This document shows, piece after piece, positions 6,359-12,674 of a stretch of DNA of 13,255 nt. Below the pieces are notes generated by a model that did not search any database, was not told the DNA's origin, and saw nothing but the letters and a program-made list of their open reading frames with translations. Both the position numbers and the translations under genes were made by a program. The stretch lies in assembly GCA_015259305.1 (NCBI GenBank), contig JABZGO010000025.1, positions 1 through 13,255 of the forward strand, read 5' to 3'. Source of the DNA: Alloprevotella tannerae (GTDB taxonomy: Bacteria; Bacteroidota; Bacteroidia; Bacteroidales; Bacteroidaceae). How positions within the stretch are numbered: position 1 is the stretch's first letter; every line of letters begins with the position of its first letter.

Positions 6359-7981
6359 TTATTCGTAACGCGGATACCATTTTATCCGCTCTACAGCCTC
6401 ACGAGCGTTTGCAATTTGCGTTTTCGTATTGTTATGATCAATGGCGTGTTGCGCCACTACTTCAGCTAAGTGTTGTGAGAAAGACGTGATTTCGCTCACA
6501 GGCGGAAGTACGGCCGCGCCGGGCTGCGTAGCATCTACGATGCCGCCCAATGCGTGAGCGGCAGCCGAGAGCAACGGCTGATCGACCAGTCGCGCAGTTG
6601 AGGCCATCACACCCAATCCGAGTCCGGGATACATTAAGGCATTGTTTGCTTGTCCGATGTTATAAGTTACGCCCTTGTAGTTGATCGGAGCGCTGGGAAT
6701 ACCCGTTGCGATCAGTGCGCGCCCGTCAGTCCATTCGATCAAATCGGCCGCTTTAGCTTCAGCTAGCTCAGTGGGGTTCGAGAGCGGGAAGATGATGGGG
6801 CGTTTCGTATGAGCCGCCATCTCTTTTACGATCTCTTCCGTGAATGCTCCGGGGCGTGTAGACGTTCCGATCAGCACTGAGGGGTGAATAGCCGCTACCG
6901 CTTCTTGCAAAGAAGGTAATGGCTGCTTTAGCTCGCCGGCTGGGCGTGCAAAGAAAGCTTGCCCTTCTGTGAGCTCAGCCATATCGTTGGTGAGTAAGCC
7001 TTGCTTGTCTACTAAATAGATATGCTGCTTAGCCTCGTCAGATGAAAGGCCCTGCTGCATAAACTCTTCGTAAATCTGACGTGCAATGCCGGCACCGGCC
7101 GTTCCGGCACCAAAGACCATAACGCGCTGGTCAGTAAATTTCTCTTTGGAGATGTTTAATGCACCCAAGATGCCGGCCAGAGAGACGATGCCTGTACCTT
7201 GAATATCATCATTGAAGGTTGTGATTTTATTTTGATAGCGCTCGAGAATTGCTGCCGCATTAGGCCGCCCGAAGTCCTCCCAATGTAGATAAAGGTTGGG
7301 GAAGAGGCGCCCAGCTGTTTCTACAAACTTATCGACAAAGGCGTGATACTGCTCTCCACGGACGCGGGCATGGCGATTGCCTAAATAGAGCGGATCGTCG
7401 AGTAGCTGCTTATTGTTTGTGCCGACATCGAGCACCATAGGCAATACTTCGTTAGGATTAACTCCGGCTGCTGCAGTATAAACCATAAGTTTGCCGATAG
7501 AGATAGCAACTCCGTTTACGCCCCAGTCGCCTATTCCTAAGATGGCCTCTGCATCCGTTACGACGATGAGTTTTACGTTTTTGCCTTGCGAGGCATTGCG
7601 CAAAGACTTTTCAATATCTTCGGGATGGTCAATAGAAAGGAAGGCTGCATCTTGCGGCTTCATAAATAGTTCGTCGTATTGACGAATGGCATCAGCTACA
7701 ACGGGGTCATAGACAATCGGCATGAACTCTTCCACGTGCTGTGCCATCAGGGCATAAAACAATATGCGGTTCGTATTGAAGAGCGTCATTAAATAGACGC
7801 GTTTCTCCAAATCAGTGAGTTTTTTCTGAAATTGCAAGTAAGTTCTGTTCATCTGCTCCTCGAGCGTTTGCACCTTTGACGGCAGTAGGCCTACGAGGCT
7901 TAGTTGCTCACGTTCGGCCATGCTAAAGGCCGTCCCTTTATTGATAAAGGGGTTGTTCAGCGTTTCTCTTGGTGTGTTCAT
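6359..7981 (-). CDS. mleA: Malolactic enzyme-like protein (NAD-dependent malic enzyme superfamily)
   Basis: The 540-residue cytosolic enzyme is certainly of the malic enzyme superfamily. Catalytic Tyr91 lies in [11 protein letters not shown], catalytic Lys164 in [10 protein letters not shown], and metal ligands Glu235-Asp236 and Asp258/259 in WEDFGRPNA and [11 protein letters not shown]. The NAD fold motif is GAGTAGAG (291-298), with PLSNPT near 400. Several features match malolactic enzymes of lactic acid bacteria rather than MaeA: YDP in place of [17 protein letters not shown] without the Arg found in GERILG of typical malic enzymes, YLHWEDFGR, and a near-identical length (541 in the Oenococcus type, from memory). 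Such enzymes convert L-malate directly to L-lactate and CO2 with NAD and Mn, aiding acid tolerance and energy gain. No malate permease or LysR regulator is adjacent. A malic enzyme making pyruvate remains the alternative. Confidence 0.9.
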   Translation of the reverse strand: MNTPRETLNNPFINKGTAFSMAEREQLSLVGLLPSKVQTLEEQMNRTYLQFQKKLTDLEKRVYLMTLFNTNRILFYALMAQHVEEFMPIVYDPVVADAIRQYDELFMKPQDAAFLSIDHPEDIEKSLRNASQGKNVKLIVVTDAEAILGIGDWGVNGVAISIGKLMVYTAAAGVNPNEVLPMVLDVGTNNKQLLDDPLYLGNRHARVRGEQYHAFVDKFVETAGRLFPNLYLHWEDFGRPNAAAILERYQNKITTFNDDIQGTGIVSLAGILGALNISKEKFTDQRVMVFGAGTAGAGIARQIYEEFMQQGLSSDEAKQHIYLVDKQGLLTNDMAELTEGQAFFARPAGELKQPLPSLQEAVAAIHPSVLIGTSTRPGAFTEEIVKEMAAHTKRPIIFPLSNPTELAEAKAADLIEWTDGRALIATGIPSAPINYKGVTYNIGQANNALMYPGLGLGVMASTARLVDQPLLSAAAHALGGIVDATQPGAAVLPPVSEITSFSQHLAEVVAQHAIDHNNTKTQIANAREAVERIKWYPRYE

Positions 7982-8050
7982 CTTTTTATAGTTTAGTCTC
8001 CTGACGAATTAGAATAACCCAATTGCCAGAGGTGATATGTAAGTCTCTGT

Positions 8051-8083
8051 GAGCTCCGCCATAATTTGCTTGTGGCGCAGCTC
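8051..8083 (-). other. Strong hairpin between the AI-2E transporter gene and the malolactic-like gene
   Basis: gagctccgcca (8051-8061) pairs with tggcgcagctc (8073-8083), 10 of 11 bases with a single C-C mismatch, across an 11-base loop. On the minus strand it lies 14 bases after the AI-2E protein stop and 69 bases before the enzyme start, with no T-run. It could be a weak or Rho-assisted terminator, or a leader structure for the enzyme mRNA. Confidence 0.45.
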
Positions 8084-8097
8084 TATTCTGTAGGATC

Positions 8098-9234
8098 TTA
8101 AGCCGGCTCTTGCGCCTCTTCTTCAGCCGGTGCTTGGGGCGATCCCTCGGCGGATACTTCTTCATTGCCGATAACATAGCGTCGGTAGTACGAGATCATC
8201 AATGTCGTGACAGGCAAAGCAATGATCAGACCGACGATGCCTAAGATGTAGCCCCAGACAGAGAGGGAAAGGAGAATCACGGCCGGAGATAGTCCCATAA
8301 TCTTGCCCATGACGTGCGGCGTGACAATGGTGTCTTGCAACACTTGCACGACGATGTAAACCAAAAAGACACCGCCAAATAGCAGCCAAAAACTTTGCCC
8401 CGTTTCTGCCGCGTGGAGGAGAGCTAAAAAGAAGGCGGGGACGAAGCCGATAACTTGTAGATAGGGAACGAAACTGATTAGTCCGATGAAGCAACCTAAG
8501 CCTACGGGGATCGGAAATCCTAAGATCCAAAAGCCGACGGAAAACATCACGCAATTGCTTAAAGCCACGAGGGCTTGGCCGCGAAAGTAGCCATTCATCC
8601 CTTGCTTAATGTCGCCGACCAGTTGGCGCGCAATTTCGCGGCGACTGTGCGGCACAAAGTTGATCCAGCCATAAGCATAGCGCTCATAATCTTTCAAGAG
8701 GAAGAAGAGGTAGAGCAGGCCGATCAGAGAGGCCAAAAGGTTGAGCACGACGCCCGCCGTCGACCAAATGACGTCCCAAGCTTTAGGCAGCACCTTTTTG
8801 ACGGTTTCTTGCACGTCCTTAGAAGATAGAAACTGCTCGATGCGCGTTTCGTTAATGCGTTCTTTTAGGAAATGGAGAGCGGGGGGCGGGATCACCTTCT
8901 CTTGCATCTTAGGATCTTTCAAGAAGTTGATAGCCACCGTTTGCATATGATTGAATTGATCTATAAAAGGCGGTACAATAATGAAAGCCAAAGCCGTGAA
9001 TGAGCCCAAGACTAAAGTGAGCGCCACAAAGATGCTCAGAATTCTATTTTTTAATTTGCATTTATACTGCAAGAAGCGTACGATCGGAAACAACAGATAA
9101 GCAATCGCGACCGCCACAAAGAAAGGCAGCAGGACGGTGCTTAGGTATGAAATAATGTAGCCTGCGAGCAGCAATCCGCCAACGACTAAGGCGCCACGAA
9201 TAAATCGGTCGAAAGTAATCTCCTTTTTCATCAT
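8098..9234 (-). CDS. AI-2E family transporter (PerM/YdiK, UPF0118)
   Basis: This 378-residue polytopic inner-membrane protein has hydrophobic segments at about 12-50 (two), 66-92, 155-180, 222-270 (two) and 280-345 (three). An amphipathic, charged region at 95-150 corresponds to the family's periplasmic domain. Conserved family motifs are visible: YFRGQ (216-220), FVPYLQVIG (255-263, usually PYLG) and VLQDTIVTPHVMGKIMGLSP followed by a GI.G..IALP-type helix. Members have been linked to autoinducer-2 export, ion/proton antiport or general permease roles, so the substrate here is open. The C-terminus is an acidic, Ala/Pro/Glu-rich tail (about 357-378). It lies 116 bases upstream of the malolactic-like gene on the same strand, but a hairpin separates them, so co-transcription is possible and not certain. 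A start one codon later is equally possible. Confidence 0.92.
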   Translation of the reverse strand: MMKKEITFDRFIRGALVVGGLLLAGYIISYLSTVLLPFFVAVAIAYLLFPIVRFLQYKCKLKNRILSIFVALTLVLGSFTALAFIIVPPFIDQFNHMQTVAINFLKDPKMQEKVIPPPALHFLKERINETRIEQFLSSKDVQETVKKVLPKAWDVIWSTAGVVLNLLASLIGLLYLFFLLKDYERYAYGWINFVPHSRREIARQLVGDIKQGMNGYFRGQALVALSNCVMFSVGFWILGFPIPVGLGCFIGLISFVPYLQVIGFVPAFFLALLHAAETGQSFWLLFGGVFLVYIVVQVLQDTIVTPHVMGKIMGLSPAVILLSLSVWGYILGIVGLIIALPVTTLMISYYRRYVIGNEEVSAEGSPQAPAEEEAQEPA

Positions 9235-9264
9235 AATCCGGTTTTGTCACCCTTTTAGGGGCCT

Positions 9265-9272
9265 CAAATGTA
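9265..9272 (-). promoter_or_regulatory. -7 box for the AI-2E transporter gene
   Basis: The minus strand reads TACATTTG, an exact TAnnTTTG match, 30 bases before the start codon. At a 20-base spacer upstream sits TTAG (9293-9296), a 3-of-4 match to the -33 TTTG. The arrangement predicts a leader of roughly 24 bases. Confidence 0.5.
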
Positions 9273-9311
9273 TGAAGAATTTTCAAAAATGTCTAATCGG
9301 ACGGTTTATTG

Positions 9312-9343
9312 TTTGCTTTCACCCCGATATTTCTATAAATTTG
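9312..9343 (+). promoter_or_regulatory. rsmI promoter with full -33/-7 elements
   Basis: TTTG at 9312-9315 and TAAATTTG at 9336-9343 are separated by exactly 20 bases, a full match to the Bacteroidota consensus. The -7 box ends only seven bases before the rsmI ATG, so transcription should start at or within a few bases of the start codon. Confidence 0.7.
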
Positions 9344-9350
9344 CCCTCAA

Positions 9351-10058
9351 ATGGGCTGTTTGTATTTAGTGCCTACTCCCGTGGGCAACTTAGAAGACAT
9401 CACGCTACGCGCGCTACGCGTGTTGAAAGAGGTAGATTTGATTCTGGCCGAGGATACTCGCACGACCGGCATCTTGCTGCAACATTATGAGATACGCAAT
9501 TCGCTTTGCGCACATCATAAATTCAATGAACATCAGACGGCTGAAGCCTTTGCTAAACGAATGGCGGCAGGCGAGGAGATGGCGCTCGTGACGGATGCCG
9601 GTACGCCGGGCATCTCGGATCCGGGTTTTATGCTCGTGCGAGCTTGCGCGGCTGAGGGCGTTACCGTGATTTGCTTGCCGGGCGCTACGGCTTTCGTGCC
9701 GGCTTTGGTCAATAGCGGCCTGCCTTGTGAGCGTTTTACCTTTGAGGGCTTCCTGCCGCAGAAGAAAGGTAGGCAAACGCGCATTCAGCAACTCTGCGAA
9801 GAACCGCGCACGATGATCTTTTACGAATCGCCTTATCGCGTCGTGAAGACATTAGAAGAGTTGGCCACGGCCTTTGGCGGCGACCGGCGTGCGTCCGTGT
9901 CGAGAGAAATCTCTAAACTGCACGAAGAAACGCTTCGAGGGACGCTCGATGAGCTGGCCGCCCACTTCAAGACAACAGCTCCCCGCGGCGAATTTGTGAT
10001 GATCGTCGAGGGATTAAATAGAAAGAAATCAAAGGAGGTGGAAGCTTCCACACATTAA
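9351..10058 (+). CDS. rsmI: 16S rRNA (cytidine(1402)-2'-O)-methyltransferase RsmI
   Basis: RsmI transfers a methyl group from S-adenosylmethionine to the 2'-OH of C1402 in the decoding centre of 16S rRNA, fine-tuning translation. All family signatures are present: LVPTPVGNLEDITLRAL (6-22), AEDTR (33-37), VTDAGTPGISDPG (80-92), LPGATA (109-114), SREISKLHEE (184-193) and the closing RGEFVMIVEG (212-221). At 235 residues it lacks the extra C-terminal segment of the roughly 286-residue E. coli protein; the short form is usual in Bacteroidota. The start is firm, because the conserved motif begins five residues in and no earlier in-frame start exists. It heads a likely operon with the lipoprotein gene 13 bases downstream. 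Confidence 0.97.
   Translation: MGCLYLVPTPVGNLEDITLRALRVLKEVDLILAEDTRTTGILLQHYEIRNSLCAHHKFNEHQTAEAFAKRMAAGEEMALVTDAGTPGISDPGFMLVRACAAEGVTVICLPGATAFVPALVNSGLPCERFTFEGFLPQKKGRQTRIQQLCEEPRTMIFYESPYRVVKTLEELATAFGGDRRASVSREISKLHEETLRGTLDELAAHFKTTAPRGEFVMIVEGLNRKKSKEVEASTH
10031..10051 (+). other. Perfect Shine-Dalgarno-like string fused to a 14-base palindrome at the rsmI 3' end
   Basis: AAAGGAGGTG (10031-10040) would pair with the complete anti-Shine-Dalgarno of 16S rRNA, and it overlaps the perfect palindrome GTGGAAGCTTCCAC (10038-10051). The ATG of the next gene is 31 bases after the string, too far for ordinary initiation. It may be chance coding sequence (K-E-V-E-A-S) or a translational or pausing element. 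Confidence 0.4.
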
Positions 10059-10071
10059 ATAGAATAAGATT

Positions 10072-10941
10072 ATGAAAAAAGCGTTGTTAGTCGTTGCAGC
10101 TGCTGCTTTGCTCTTCAGTTGCAATACGAAAAAGCAGAAAGAAGAAGCCGTGGAAGCTACGGCTCAGCAGATTGATTCGCTCAAAAACGCTTTGAAAGAG
10201 GCGCAAAACGAATCGAACGATTTAATGGGAACCGTCGAACAGATTCAAGAAGGCTTCCGTCAGATCAATGAGGCAGAAAATATCGTTACGATGCAGGCGC
10301 AAAACGGAGAAAACTCTAATAAGCAGGCTATAGCAGACAATTTGCACCTCATTCAGGACAAGATGAAGCTGAACCGGGCGCTGATTGCCAATTTGCAGGA
10401 TCAGCTTCGCTCATCGACGGGGGCTAATGCGCGCTTGAAGTCTACGCTTTCGCAGATGGTGAAGAAGTTTCAAGCACAGTTGGAGGAGAAGTCCAACGAG
10501 ATCGAGAAGCTTCGGGCGCAACTGGCTGAAAAAGATATAAAGATAGCCGAGCAAGGTGAGCAGATCACTTCCTTAAATAATAGCGTCAACTCGCTTTCCA
10601 GCAGCAATGAGCAGAAGGCGCAGACTATTGCCGCGCAGGATCAGCAAATCTATACGGCTTATTACGTCTTCGGCACGAAGAAAGAACTCCGCGAGCAGCG
10701 CATTCTGGCCCACGGCGATGTCTTGAAGTCGAAAGACTTTAACCGCGATTATTTTACGCGCATTGACTATCGCGTGACGAAGACGATTCGCCTCTATTCC
10801 AAGAGTGCACAGCTCAACACCTCGCACCCTGCAGATTCTTATTCGCTCGAGCGCGATGCGCAAGGGCAGTATGTCTTGCGCATTACTAACCCGGATCGCT
10901 TCTGGAGCGTGAGCAAGTATTTGGTGATTACCGTAAAATAA
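10072..10941 (+). CDS. Coiled-coil surface lipoprotein (possibly Cbp1-type adhesin family)
   Basis: The 289-residue protein has a lipoprotein signal (LLFSC, Cys17) after MKKALLVVAAAA. Residues 22-70 and about 85-195 are strongly helical with heptad-like spacing and many Gln, Glu and Lys, indicating a long coiled coil. The last 95 residues form a compact, strand-rich, basic domain starting at Q-I-Y-T-A-Y-Y-V-F-G and ending in V-I-T-V-K. A D-S-L triplet at 35-37 fits the Bacteroidota O-glycosylation motif D(S/T)(hydrophobic). The overall plan resembles proteins annotated in Bacteroides as Cbp1-type collagen-binding glycoproteins; that link is from memory and weak. The start codon has an A-rich upstream region and lies 13 bases after rsmI, suggesting co-transcription. 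Confidence 0.88.
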   Translation: MKKALLVVAAAALLFSCNTKKQKEEAVEATAQQIDSLKNALKEAQNESNDLMGTVEQIQEGFRQINEAENIVTMQAQNGENSNKQAIADNLHLIQDKMKLNRALIANLQDQLRSSTGANARLKSTLSQMVKKFQAQLEEKSNEIEKLRAQLAEKDIKIAEQGEQITSLNNSVNSLSSSNEQKAQTIAAQDQQIYTAYYVFGTKKELREQRILAHGDVLKSKDFNRDYFTRIDYRVTKTIRLYSKSAQLNTSHPADSYSLERDAQGQYVLRITNPDRFWSVSKYLVITVK

Positions 10942-10950
10942 ATCAAAGCA

Positions 10951-10986
10951 TCGCACGTCATCGGGTTAAAAACCGGCGGCGTGCGA
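10951..10986 (+). terminator. GC-rich hairpin after the coiled-coil lipoprotein gene
   Basis: tcgcacg (10951-10957) pairs with cgtgcga (10980-10986), and inner bases extend the helix (cgg with ccg) around an A-rich loop. The following sequence cgtttgtatat is only weakly T-rich. It probably acts as a partial terminator or attenuator before the next lipoprotein gene, whose start is 27 bases further on. Confidence 0.55.
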
Positions 10987-11013
10987 CGTTTGTATATATA
11001 AGAGAATATAATT

Positions 11014-11682
11014 ATGAAACGTGGTTTGCCCCTTTTCCTTTCTGCCGCCCTACTGTTAAGCGCTTGCTCGGACCCAGAAGGTGCGGTGGCCGGAGGCAGT
11101 TTGCTAGGTAGCGTGCTGGGCGCAGCAGTCGGCGAAGTGATCGGCGGCTCCAATGGTTCAGAAATCGGCTCAATTGTTGGTGGTATAGCAGGGGGCGCAA
11201 TAGGCGCCTCTACGGTGCAGAGAAAACCATGCAGAGGTAGATATGCTTTCATAGGCGAAGGCGATGCCGGCAATCCTTACGACCGCTCACAAATAGGCCG
11301 CGCCGGCCATACCGAAGCTTCAGGGGCGGCGTATACCTATTCAGAGTGGACTGCCATAGAGGTGAGGAACGTGCAAATGGCCGATTCCGTTGCGGAAGCG
11401 ACACTTACACCCAAGCAACCTTTGCCCTTGACGATGGACATATATAATAATGGGAGCGATACGCTACAGGACGTGCAACCCCTTCTTGCCTGCGACAACC
11501 CGCAAGTGCGCATTTCCCCTGCGGTTCATATCTCTTCGCTTGCTCCCGGTCAAGGCGTGCGCTATAAAGTAATACTCACAACAAAGCGCCCATTGCGGCA
11601 GCAGCGGGCCACCTTTTCTGTCTATTTTGGCCAAGGTGAGAAGCGCGTCAAAGCCCTTTCTTTCACACGTAGGTTTGATTAA
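11014..11682 (+). CDS. Glycine-zipper lipoprotein with C-terminal beta-sandwich-like domain
   Basis: The 222-residue protein has a clear lipobox, LLSAC (Cys18). Residues 27-65 are a Gly/Ala/Ile-rich segment with GxxxG-type repeats (A-V-A-G-G-S-L-L-G-S-V-L-G then E-I-G-S-I-V-G-G-I-A-G-G-A-I-G-A), the pattern of glycine-zipper outer-membrane lipoproteins of the 17-kDa-antigen/SlyB type. A linker at 70-110 contains a Cys. The C-terminal half (112-222) looks like an immunoglobulin-like or CARDB-like strand domain, with M-D-I-Y-N-N-G-S-D-T-L and S-S-L-A-P-G-Q-G turns. Triplets D-S-V (124-126) and D-T-L (149-151) fit O-glycosylation sites. A glycine zipper joined to such a domain is not a combination I recognise. 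It lies between a hairpin and a strong terminator and may be separately expressed. Function unknown. Confidence 0.85.
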   Translation: MKRGLPLFLSAALLLSACSDPEGAVAGGSLLGSVLGAAVGEVIGGSNGSEIGSIVGGIAGGAIGASTVQRKPCRGRYAFIGEGDAGNPYDRSQIGRAGHTEASGAAYTYSEWTAIEVRNVQMADSVAEATLTPKQPLPLTMDIYNNGSDTLQDVQPLLACDNPQVRISPAVHISSLAPGQGVRYKVILTTKRPLRQQRATFSVYFGQGEKRVKALSFTRRFD

Positions 11683-11748
11683 GTATCAACGGCATTCAGA
11701 TCCACGCTATACATAAAAGGGTATTAAGTTCCTGTATCATTTTAATGG

Positions 11749-11783
11749 CAAGTCTTCCAATTATAAGGAAGACTTGTCTTTTT
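11749..11783 (+). terminator. Intrinsic terminator of the glycine-zipper lipoprotein gene
   Basis: caagtcttcc (11749-11758) pairs perfectly with ggaagacttg (11767-11776) over an eight-base loop and is followed by tcttttt. This is a textbook Rho-independent terminator, 66 bases after the lipoprotein stop. Confidence 0.9.
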
Positions 11784-11965
11784 GTTCCCATACTTGCCTT
11801 CAATATAAGCGTATTTATTTTAATTCTCAGCTTATCCGCCAAGATAAGCGGGATAGAAAAACGACAAAATGAGGTGTTAAGTAGAGGCGGGAGCCTAAGA
11901 AGTGGGCGGTCGCAAGCCCGATTAGACATTTACAGTGCCTTGAAAGTGATAAAATCAAGTATTTG

Positions 11966-11997
11966 TTTGTTCCCTTGATAATTTATATATAGATTTG
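11966..11997 (+). promoter_or_regulatory. Consensus promoter of the frameshifted exported-protein gene
   Basis: TTTG (11966-11969), a 20-base spacer and TAGATTTG (11990-11997) match the Bacteroidota -33/-7 consensus fully, with the same spacing as the rsmI promoter. Predicted transcription begins near 12004, giving a leader of about 60 bases before the ATG at 12065. Confidence 0.7.
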
Positions 11998-12064
11998 CAA
12001 AGCAGCAAGTGACCTGTTGTCCTTAAGACCAAAATTTATCAAACCATTATAACTCATTAATTAC

Positions 12065-12597
12065 ATGAAAGCCAAAAGAAAATTTCTACTTATCTTGGCA
12101 GCCGGCCTCTTGAGCGGCGCGTCGAGCATTGTCAGTGCATCAACTTCTAAGAATGCTCTGCAGGCCGATGGAGAGAAACAACCTTGCCTCGTTGTTAAAA
12201 TGCAGGCGGGTGGCGAAAGCGTATTTTTCTTGGAAGGGAGTCCTAAGTTGATGTACTTTGCCGATAGTTTAGCGGTCGTGTATGATAAGCAGCAGCTCAA
12301 CTTCTCGCTGAAAGACCTTAAAGACTATCATTTTGAAGAGCGCGACGCAACGGGCATCGGTAAAGTTGTAGACCAAAACAAGCAACAAGGAGAAGCCAAC
12401 TTCGCGCACAAGGTTTAGCCCTCTTCACGCAGTATCCTGCCGGCACGAAGATTACCGTCTTCACGAGCAATGGCCGCAAAGTGGCAAAGGTCATCACAGA
12501 TAAGGAAGGACGTGCACAGCTAGATTTGCGTGACCAGCCGGCCGGCGTTTACGTCATCACTGCAGGGCAACGCTCCTTTAAGTGGCTGAAGAAATAA
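12065..12597 (+). pseudogene. Small exported protein with T9SS-like C-terminal tail, broken by a frameshift
   Basis: The first frame (12065-12418) encodes a signal peptide (about 1-25, ending I-V-S-A) and a module with L-V-V-K-M-Q-A-G-G-E-S-V-F-F. It ends prematurely at TAG (12416-12418) after A-N-F-A-H-K-V. The -1 frame continues from GGT at 12412 as G-L-A-L-F-T-Q-Y-P-A-G-T-K-I-T-V-F-T-S-N-G-R and runs 61 codons to TAA at 12595-12597, ending P-A-G-V-Y-V-I-T-A-G-Q-R-S-F-K-W-L-K-K. Restoring one base near 12409-12413 would give a 177-residue protein. The tail has the aGtkvtVft.nGr...aGvYvi pattern of type A T9SS sorting domains or related exported Bacteroidota proteins. No slippery heptamer is present, so programmed frameshifting is unlikely. 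A true mutation or a sequencing error are the alternatives. Confidence 0.8.
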
Positions 12598-12650
12598 AAG
12601 TCAGACCGCACTGCTCAACCGCCTAAACCGTCGGGCAGCGCAACTGACTT
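12598..12650 (+). terminator. Two-step hairpin after the frameshifted gene
   Basis: aagtcag (12598-12604) pairs with ctgactt (12644-12650), and inside it ctgctc (12611-12616) pairs with gggcag (12633-12638, one G-T). The structure begins directly after the stop and is followed by tatacccttg, a weak T tract. It may be a terminator or an attenuator before the next gene, which starts 24 bases later. Confidence 0.45.
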
Positions 12651-12674
12651 TATACCCTTGTAAACTTTGAATTT

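Larger units (their letters stand above)
11683..12064. other. Intergenic region: terminator, AT-rich filler and a consensus promoter
   Basis: The stretch contains the terminator at 11749-11783, then about 180 bases without convincing features, then the promoter at 11966-11997 and a leader of roughly 60 bases. One frame (11745-11978, 77 codons) encodes a hydrophobic segment followed by a basic tail, but its only ATG lies just before and reads straight through the terminator stem, so I do not call it a gene. Confidence 0.6.

Noticed and set aside
7986..8177. 63-codon basic minus-strand frame across the AI-2E gene end and the following gap.
   Set aside because: It overlaps the transporter's acidic C-terminal tail in another frame; the basic composition is the expected shadow of that tail's codons.
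9401..9422. Short direct repeat of gctacgcg near the rsmI 5' end.
   Set aside because: It falls in the conserved T-L-R-A-L-R-V-L coding stretch and is explained by codon use.
11745..11978. 77-codon frame with a hydrophobic segment and a basic tail, a possible small membrane peptide.
   Set aside because: Its only ATG sits just before an intrinsic terminator stem that it would have to read through, no other start is available, and its 3' end contains the -33 element of the next gene.
12405..12420. Programmed -1 ribosomal frameshift as the explanation of the split exported gene.
   Set aside because: The codons CAC AAG GTT TAG contain no X-XXY-YYZ slippery heptamer, so a mutation or sequencing error is simpler.
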